Shown piece by piece: positions 59,227-64,000 of a DNA stretch of 64,000 nucleotides; position 1 is the first letter of the stretch, and each line of letters starts with the position of its first letter. Source of the DNA: Clostridia bacterium (lineage in GTDB: Bacteria > Bacillota > Clostridia > Oscillospirales > CAG-272); the NCBI GenBank assembly GCA_017428635.1, contig JAFRQK010000044.1, forward strand, positions 62,001-126,000. Direction: 5' to 3'. Position numbers and translations under genes: made by a program. The notes beneath the pieces were generated by a model. It did not search any database, was not told where the DNA came from, and worked only from the letters and a program-made list of their open reading frames with translations.

Positions 59227-60093
59227 ATGAATGATTATATCATATACGCCGATTCGGCATGCGATATCAAGCCTGAGATCCTGAGGGAGTGGGGGATCGA
59301 ATTTCTTCCCCTGACGTTCAGGTTTTCCGATTCCGAAAAGGAATACGTCGACGGAGAGATGGATTCCCGCGATTTTTACGCCAAAATGCGCGCCGGCGCC
59401 GTCGCGAAAACGGCGGCGGTCAACGCCGAGCGGTTCGCCGAGGAATTTGAAAAGATCCTCTCCGCGGGGAAGGATATCCTCTATATCGGATTTTCGAGCG
59501 GCCTTTCCACCACGTACAACTCGGGCCGCCTCGCCGCGGAGCAGCTCCGCGAAAAGTATCCCGACAGAAAGATAATCACGGTCGATTCTCTCTCTGCTTC
59601 CGCCGGCTTCGGCCTTCTTCTCTACCTCACCGTCGGAATGAAGGACGAAGGCGCGACGATCGAGGAAGCGGCGGCGTTCGCCGAGGATACGAAACTCCGT
59701 CTCTGCCACTGGTTCACCGTCGACGACCTCGACTATCTCAAACGCGGAGGCCGCATCAGCCCGACGCTCGCGTTCGTGGGCAACGCGCTCGGCATCAAGC
59801 CGGTCCTGCACATGGACGACGAGGGTCACCTGATCAATATGTCGAAAGTCAGGGGCAGACGCTCCGCCGTCGTCGCACTCGCCGACAAATACGGCGAACT
59901 CGCGCTCGACAAGAAGGGCGGGACGGTGTTCATCTGCCACGGCGATTGCGACGCGGACGTCGAAACGCTCAAAGGCGTCCTCGCCGACAGATACGGCGCG
60001 GAGGTCAAACTCGTGTCTTACACGGGCACCGTCATCGGGGCGCACAGCGGTCCCGGGACGCTCGCTTTATTCTTCGTAGGCGAACACAGATAA
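59227..60093 (+). CDS. DegV family fatty-acid-binding protein (FakB-like)
   Basis: 288 residues. DegV/FakB proteins hold a fatty acid and present it to the kinase FakA. It has IIYADSACDIKPEILREWGI, IEFLPLTFRFSDSEKEYVDG, a TxxVN segment AKTAAVNAERFAEEFEK, YIGFSSGLSTTYNSGRLAA with the Ser contacts, DSLSASAGFGLL, and FTVDDLDYLKRGGRISPT. The C-terminal part has FICHGDCDADVETL. The start is ATG 59227 with AAGGAG 9 nt upstream. fakA lies 155 nt downstream, separated by a structured 107-nt element. Confidence 0.9.
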   Translation: MNDYIIYADSACDIKPEILREWGIEFLPLTFRFSDSEKEYVDGEMDSRDFYAKMRAGAVAKTAAVNAERFAEEFEKILSAGKDILYIGFSSGLSTTYNSGRLAAEQLREKYPDRKIITVDSLSASAGFGLLLYLTVGMKDEGATIEEAAAFAEDTKLRLCHWFTVDDLDYLKRGGRISPTLAFVGNALGIKPVLHMDDEGHLINMSKVRGRRSAVVALADKYGELALDKKGGTVFICHGDCDADVETLKGVLADRYGAEVKLVSYTGTVIGAHSGPGTLALFFVGEHR

Positions 60094-60200
60094 CCCGAAA
60101 GGCGCCTGTACGGCGTATTTCCGTTTCCCGTCCTCGCCTTACGGACCTGTAAGGCGTCGTCCCCGGCGCGGAAATCTGCTCGTATAATCATCCGTTCGGG
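60094..60200 (+). other. 107-nt three-stem element, copy 1 (degV-fakA)
   Basis: It begins directly after the degV stop. Outer stem CCCGAAAGG (60094-60102) pairs with CCGTTCGGG (60192-60200), one mismatch. Middle stem ATTTCCG pairs with CGGAAAT. Inner stem CGCCTTA pairs with TAAGGCG. The unpaired text GCGCCTGTACGGC and TCTGCTCGTATAATCAT is shared with copy 2 at 62067-62173, which is the same length. It contains a TATAAT (60183-60188). It may be a structured RNA, a cis-regulator of fakA, or a repeat. Confidence 0.7.
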
Positions 60201-60248
60201 ACCGGATATTTTCAGTTTTATTCATTTCAGAAAGAAGGAGGCAGCCTT

Positions 60249-62036
60249 ATGTTCAAACCGGGAAAAGGGGAAACTCCGGCTCCGAAGACGAAAATCACGG
60301 TAAAACCGGCGTCTTCCGGGACGAAGAGCAAGACCCGCAAGTCCTCGGGAAAGAAAAAGGACTCCTACGACATCAAGTACCTCACCGGCTGGCTTATGAC
60401 CAAGATGGCGAGGGGCGGCGCGAAGCGCCTTCGCTCCAACGCCGAAAAAGTGAATAAACTCAACGTATTCCCCGTGCCCGACGGCGACACCGGCGACAAT
60501 ATGAGGATGACGATAGAGAGCGGCATCGCCGCTATCGAGAACCTCGACACAGACGACCTCGCAGAGGTCATGCGCGTCTTTTCCCACGGTATGCTGCTCG
60601 GCGCGAGAGGTAACTCGGGCGTCATCCTGTCGCAGTTCTTCGCCGGCACGGCGAAGGGGTTCGAGGGAGCCGTCGAGGCGGATCCTTACACTCTGGGCAG
60701 GGCGCTTCAGATGGGCGTCAAGCAGGCGTACGCTTCCGTCATGACCCCGACCGAGGGGACGATCCTCACCGTCGCGAGAGAGGCGGTCGACTACGCGACC
60801 TCAAAGATAACTCCGTCCTCGACGATCCGCACGTTCTTCGCCGATTTCGTCGGAGAGATGCACGAATCGCTCGAACGCACGCCTGAGGCGCTCGCCGTCC
60901 TCAAGGAGGCGGGAGTCGTCGACAGCGGCGGCGCGGGACTGCTTTACATCATGGAGGGCTTCAACAAAGTCCTCAACGGCGAGGAAGACGCCGACGACGA
61001 TCAGACGTCCGTCCCCGCTCCCGCTCACGCCGCGAAGGCGGCGGCTGTGTCCTCCTCGTTCGGTCCCGACAGCAAGATGGAATACGGCTACTGCACGGAG
61101 CTGCTGATCCAGCTGATGCGCGACAAGACCGATATCGACGCGTTCGACGTCGAGCCGCTCAAGGAGTTCCTGTCCGGGATCGGCAATTCGATCGTCGCGT
61201 TCAGGACCGATTCGATCGTCAAGATCCACGTCCACACGTTCGAGCCCGAGGTCGTTCTCGCTCACTGCCGTGAGTTCGGAGAATTCCTCGCGGTCAAGAT
61301 AGAGAATATGTCGGTCCAGCACACCGAGACCGACGGCGCGGGACCCGCTCCCGAGATCCCGGTCGAAAAGAAGAAATACGGCGTCGTCGCCGTCACGAAC
61401 GGACCCGGCATCAGGGATATGTTCCTTGAGATGGGCGCCGACAGGACGATCGAAGGCGGCCAGACGAACAACCCGTCGACGAACGACTTTATCGAAGCGT
61501 TCGAAAAGATCCCCGCCGAGTGCATCTTCGTATTCCCCAACAACGGCAATATCTTCATGGCGGCGTCTCAGGCGGCGAAGTTCTACACCGACGCGAAAGT
61601 CATCGTGATCCCGAGCAAGGACGTCGGGACCGGCTACGTCGCGCTCACCGCGGCGGATCTCTCGGGGGACGATCCGGACGCGATCGCCGAGGAGATGAAA
61701 GCGGCGATGCAGAACGTGACCTCCGGCTATATCTCGCCCGCGGTCCGCGACGCCGAGATGGACGGCGTAAAGATCCACAAGGGCGACACGATCGGCATCA
61801 TGGGCAAGAAGATCGTTCTCTCCGACCCGGATATGAGATGCGCCGCGTACCGTCTCGCCGTCAAACTCCTCGAGGAGCCGGGCAAGTTCATGCTCACCGT
61901 CTTCAGAGGGGCCGGCACGACGGAGGAAGACCAGGAAGACCTGCGCAGATGCCTTGAAGAGAACTGCCCGTCCGCAGAGGTCTACTTCGTCGACGGCGGT
62001 CAGGAGATCTATCCTTACATTTTCACCGCGGAATGA
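60249..62036 (+). CDS. fakA: FakA-type fatty acid kinase (DhaL/DAK2 domain plus DegV-like C-terminal region)
   Basis: 595 residues. After a basic, low-complexity N terminus (1-40) comes the DhaL domain that binds ATP-Mg: VNKLNVFPVPDGDTGDNMRM with the three Asp, MLLGARGNSGVILSQFFAG, and AGVVDSGGAGLLYIMEGF. A central region follows (YGYCTELLIQLMRDKTDID), then a DegV-like C-terminal domain. With FakB-bound fatty acid it makes acyl-phosphate for phospholipid synthesis. The N-terminal Lys/Ser/Thr extension is longer than in S. aureus FakA. AAGGAGG precedes the ATG. Confidence 0.92.
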   Translation: MFKPGKGETPAPKTKITVKPASSGTKSKTRKSSGKKKDSYDIKYLTGWLMTKMARGGAKRLRSNAEKVNKLNVFPVPDGDTGDNMRMTIESGIAAIENLDTDDLAEVMRVFSHGMLLGARGNSGVILSQFFAGTAKGFEGAVEADPYTLGRALQMGVKQAYASVMTPTEGTILTVAREAVDYATSKITPSSTIRTFFADFVGEMHESLERTPEALAVLKEAGVVDSGGAGLLYIMEGFNKVLNGEEDADDDQTSVPAPAHAAKAAAVSSSFGPDSKMEYGYCTELLIQLMRDKTDIDAFDVEPLKEFLSGIGNSIVAFRTDSIVKIHVHTFEPEVVLAHCREFGEFLAVKIENMSVQHTETDGAGPAPEIPVEKKKYGVVAVTNGPGIRDMFLEMGADRTIEGGQTNNPSTNDFIEAFEKIPAECIFVFPNNGNIFMAASQAAKFYTDAKVIVIPSKDVGTGYVALTAADLSGDDPDAIAEEMKAAMQNVTSGYISPAVRDAEMDGVKIHKGDTIGIMGKKIVLSDPDMRCAAYRLAVKLLEEPGKFMLTVFRGAGTTEEDQEDLRRCLEENCPSAEVYFVDGGQEIYPYIFTAE

Positions 62037-62066
62037 CTGTAGGGTAACAGGAGTTACCCGAATCCG

Positions 62067-62173
62067 CCCGGAGCGGCGCCTATACGGCATATTTTCGTTT
62101 CTCGTCCTTGCCTTATGTCTATAAGGCGGCGTCCTCGGCGCGAAAATCTGCTCGTATAATCATCCGCTCCGGG
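62067..62173 (+). other. 107-nt three-stem element, copy 2 (fakA-yitT)
   Basis: Outer stem CCCGGAGCGG (62067-62076) pairs perfectly with CCGCTCCGGG (62164-62173). Middle stem ATTTTCG pairs with CGAAAAT. Inner stem GCCTTAT pairs with ATAAGGC around GTCT. Compared with copy 1, paired bases change together (middle stem C-G to T-A; outer stem GAA/TTC to GGA/TCC with the mismatch repaired). Conserved TCTGCTCGTATAATCAT is present, with TATAAT at 62155-62160. Confidence 0.7.
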
Positions 62174-62283
62174 TCGAAGAGTTTTGCCGGAGATGATTTT
62201 TGTCCCGGCAAGACAGTGCCCGAAGCAGGTAGCGACTCCTACCTGCGAGGGTGATAACGAAGCAGGGGAACCGTTAAACTCCG

Positions 62284-62309
62284 GAAGTTTGCACTGCAGT
62301 GCAAACTTC
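62284..62309. repeat. Perfect 26-bp palindrome
   Basis: GAAGTTTGCACTG followed immediately by its exact reverse complement CAGTGCAAACTTC. It has no loop, so it reads better as a protein-binding site (dimer operator or nuclease/recombinase site) than as an RNA hairpin. Confidence 0.75.
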
Positions 62310-62405
62310 GTGCGAACAGCAGTATCGGGCAATGACAGCCGACTTTATCTGTTCGCGCAAAACCGGGTTCGGATAGCCCCTGTTACCCTAAAAGGACGTT
62401 TGATA

Positions 62406-63278
62406 ATGAAAAAGTTCCTTCTATACGTCAGACAGTATCTTCTCATAATCGTCGGAGCCGCGGCGTACGGCATCGGCACGACGTGCTTCATTCAGGCGGC
62501 GAAGATCGCCACCGGCGGCGTCGTCGGCGTTTTCAACGTCGTCAATATCATTCATCCGATCCCCGTCGGTCTGTGCGTCTTCATCGTCAATATCCCGCTG
62601 ATCGTCATCTCGTTCTTCAAGTTCAAGCCGAGATTCGCGATCAATTCGATGATCGGCATCATCCTCACGTCGGCGGCGATCGACCTTGCCGCATTCCTGC
62701 TCGGCAGATTTCTCCCGTTCACGAACGATATGCTCCTCTCGGCTCTCGCAGGCGCGCTGTTCAACGGCGCGGGGACGGGGCTCATCATGCGCAACGGCTC
62801 GTCGACGGGCGGCTCGGATATAATAACGAAACTCATCCACAGAAAACTGAGGCATCTGAAGGGCGGCGTTATCGCGGCGGCTCTCGGTCTCTTCGTCTGC
62901 GTCTTCTATTTCGCCGTCACCCGCGACGTTCAGGGCACGCTTTACTCCGCCCTGACGATCGTCGTCAGCAACAAGGTCTTCGACCTCGTCCTGTACGGCG
63001 GGAGCGACTCGAAGACGGTATATATCATTACGGACAATTCCGAGAAGATGGCGGAGGCGATCCTCACCGAGACGCACTCCGGCGCGACGATCCTCGACGG
63101 GACGGGCGCGTACACCAAATCGGATCGGAAGGTAATTCTCTGCGTTATCAGAAACAGCGTCTTCCCGACGCTCAAACAGCTCGTGAAGAGCGTCGACGAA
63201 AACGCCTTCATGATCGTCACGACGTCCTCGGAGGTCTTCGGCAAGGGCTACGAGGATTTCAACACAGAAAGACTTTGA
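62406..63278 (+). CDS. YitT family membrane protein (DUF161 plus DUF2179)
   Basis: 290 residues. There are five or six membrane segments in residues 5-180 (IIVGAAAYGIGTTCFIQAAK, GGVVGVFNVVNIIHPIPVG, ALFNGAGTGLIMRNGSSTGG), with the conserved SSTGGSDIITKLIHRK. A C-terminal soluble DUF2179 domain follows (YIITDNSEKMAEAILTE, GATILDGTGAYTKSDRKVI, TTSSEVFGKGYEDF). The transported substrate is unknown. The start is ATG 62406 with AAGGA upstream; the long open frame before it runs through the 351-bp unit and is not a gene. Confidence 0.9.
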   Translation: MKKFLLYVRQYLLIIVGAAAYGIGTTCFIQAAKIATGGVVGVFNVVNIIHPIPVGLCVFIVNIPLIVISFFKFKPRFAINSMIGIILTSAAIDLAAFLLGRFLPFTNDMLLSALAGALFNGAGTGLIMRNGSSTGGSDIITKLIHRKLRHLKGGVIAAALGLFVCVFYFAVTRDVQGTLYSALTIVVSNKVFDLVLYGGSDSKTVYIITDNSEKMAEAILTETHSGATILDGTGAYTKSDRKVILCVIRNSVFPTLKQLVKSVDENAFMIVTTSSEVFGKGYEDFNTERL

Positions 63279-63341
63279 TCCCCGCGGGGGACATTAGATA
63301 AACTATAAACAAAAAGGCACGAAAGGCGGCTTTTATCAAAA

Positions 63342-64000
63342 ATGCTTGACATCAGATTCGTAAGGGAAAACCCGGAAGCGGTAAAGGAGAATATCAGAAA
63401 GAAGTTCCAGGACGACAAGCTTCCGCTCGTCGACGAGGTCATCACGCTGGACGAGGCGAACCGCGCCGTAATGAGAGAAGCGGACGAACTGCGCGCGAAC
63501 CGCAACAAGATCTCGAAGATGATCGGCGGCCTTATGGCGCAGGGCAAGCGCGAGGAGGCCGAGGAGGCGAAGCGTCAGGTGAACGAGGAGTCCGCCGCAC
63601 TCGCCGCTCTCGAGGAGAAAGAAGAAAAACTCGCGGAGCGCATCAAGAAGATAATGATGACGATCCCGAACATAATCGACCCGTCAGTACCCGTGGGGAA
63701 GGACGACAGCGAGAACGTCGAAGTCGAGCGCTTCGGCGAGCCGCTCGTTCCCGATTTCGAGATCCCGTACCACACGGATATCATGGAGGGCTTCGGCGGC
63801 ATCGACCTCGACGGCGCGCGCCGCGTCGCGGGCAACGGCTTTTACTATCTGCTCGGCGATATCGCCAGACTCCACTCCGCCGTCATAACGTACGCGCGCG
63901 ATTTCATGATCGACCGCGGCTTCACTTACTGCGTTCCGCCGTTCATGATCCGCTCCGGCGTCGTCACCGGCGTCATGAGCTTTGCCGAAATGGACGCGAT
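63342..64000 (+). CDS. serS: Seryl-tRNA synthetase, N-terminal part
   Basis: The first 219 codons, cut by the window edge. It begins MLDIRFVRENPEAVKENIRK, followed by the long antiparallel coiled coil (about 30-105, RANRNKISKMIGGLMAQGKR) that grips the tRNA-Ser variable arm, then PNIIDPSVPVGKDDSENVEV and the start of the catalytic core (RVAGNGFYYLLGDIARLHSA, FMIRSGVVTGVMSFAEMDA). Class II motifs 2 and 3 lie beyond the edge. GAAAGG lies about 15 nt upstream. The 63-nt gap after yitT holds no T-box leader. Confidence 0.92.
   Translation, partial: MLDIRFVRENPEAVKENIRKKFQDDKLPLVDEVITLDEANRAVMREADELRANRNKISKMIGGLMAQGKREEAEEAKRQVNEESAALAALEEKEEKLAERIKKIMMTIPNIIDPSVPVGKDDSENVEVERFGEPLVPDFEIPYHTDIMEGFGGIDLDGARRVAGNGFYYLLGDIARLHSAVITYARDFMIDRGFTYCVPPFMIRSGVVTGVMSFAEMDA

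Larger units (their letters stand above)
62040..62390. mobile_element. 351-bp unit with 27-bp terminal inverted repeats (MITE-like or large structured RNA)
   Basis: Left end TAGGGTAACAGG (62040-62051) and right end CCTGTTACCCTA (62379-62390) are perfect inverted repeats. The match extends to 27 bp with four differences, all transitions. The ends begin and finish with TA, as in elements that target TA dinucleotides. Inside are the second 107-nt element (62067-62173), a CTACCTGC-type hairpin near 62226-62248 (GCAGGTAGcgactcCTACCTGC), and a perfect 26-bp palindrome (62284-62309). No transposase or ORF with an RBS is seen. Confidence 0.6.

Noticed and set aside
62184-62405. N-terminal extension of YitT by 74 residues
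   Set aside because: The extension runs through the 351-bp repeat unit and lacks an RBS; ATG 62406 has AAGGA and starts a typical YitT N terminus.
63279-63341. T-box riboswitch before serS
   Set aside because: The gap after yitT is only 63 nt and has no T-box sequence or antiterminator. The same search before lysS and thrC found nothing.

Overview
The window is 64 kb of gene-dense, GC-rich chromosome from a Gram-positive Firmicute, most likely an uncultured gut-type Clostridia lineage near the Oscillospirales or Christensenellales. Evidence for this: a class A RNase P RNA, sigma-A promoters with mostly 17-bp spacers, AGGAGG-type ribosome sites, a class B sortase, SLH domains, a SleB-type hydrolase, a DegV/FakA pair, YitT, DUF5685, DUF4358 and RbgA/YlqF, and a MetH whose reactivation domain is a separate gene. 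No transposase, integrase, phage gene, CRISPR array or rRNA is visible. The lineage is inferred from gene content only.

Layout. 1-1.1 kb: a J-domain gene cut by the window edge and its DUF5685 partner. 1.2-3.6 kb: uracil uptake and salvage (uraA-upp) behind a leader ORF and an intrinsic terminator that look like translation-coupled attenuation. 3.6-11.4 kb (minus): ftsE-ftsX-M23 peptidase-S41 protease-greA-lysS, headed by a PucR/CdaR-type regulator. 11.5-13 kb: rsmE and rnpB. 13-20 kb: sortase B, an RlmA-type methyltransferase, a glycosyltransferase, a SleB-like hydrolase, a solute-binding lipoprotein, an acyl-ACP thioesterase and class II aldolase. 20.2-32.3 kb: sugar catabolism, with fucI, then an esterase-nagB-uxaB-uxaA-nagA cluster ending in an SLH-anchored beta-helix protein. 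This suggests use of polymers that carry fucose, amino sugars and uronic acids. 32.3-36.6 kb: a transglutaminase-like protein, a DUF4358 lipoprotein, and an MBOAT plus DHHW pair for O-acylation of an exported polymer.

36.6-51 kb: a GME-fold protein, rpmB, a GH172/DUF2961 protein, tRNA-Pro(CGG) with a broken tRNA-like copy in front, two uridine-kinase-like genes, tig-clpP-clpX, dipeptidase-thrC-phosphoesterase, and lepB-rbgA-rnhB-yraN. 51-59 kb: rpsT, comEC with a degenerate metallo-beta-lactamase domain, a CBM9-like protein, and metF-metH-activation-metH. 59-64 kb: degV(fakB)-fakA, yitT and the start of serS.

The least explained content is intergenic. At least four families of hairpin elements occur. 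(1) Two 107-nt elements, at 60094-60200 and 62067-62173, have three nested stems that differ by compensatory changes. The second sits inside a 351-bp unit bounded by 27-bp inverted repeats that start and end with TA. (2) A two-stem element of about 145 bp occurs at 12274 and 54984, again with compensatory differences. (3) Two arrays of short perfect hairpins joined by AATTCAT/ATGAATT linkers lie at 37841 and 50611. (4) Two elements have CCCTACAG-type inverted ends at 37350 and 47783. With the uraA leader, these are the best candidates for undescribed biology here.
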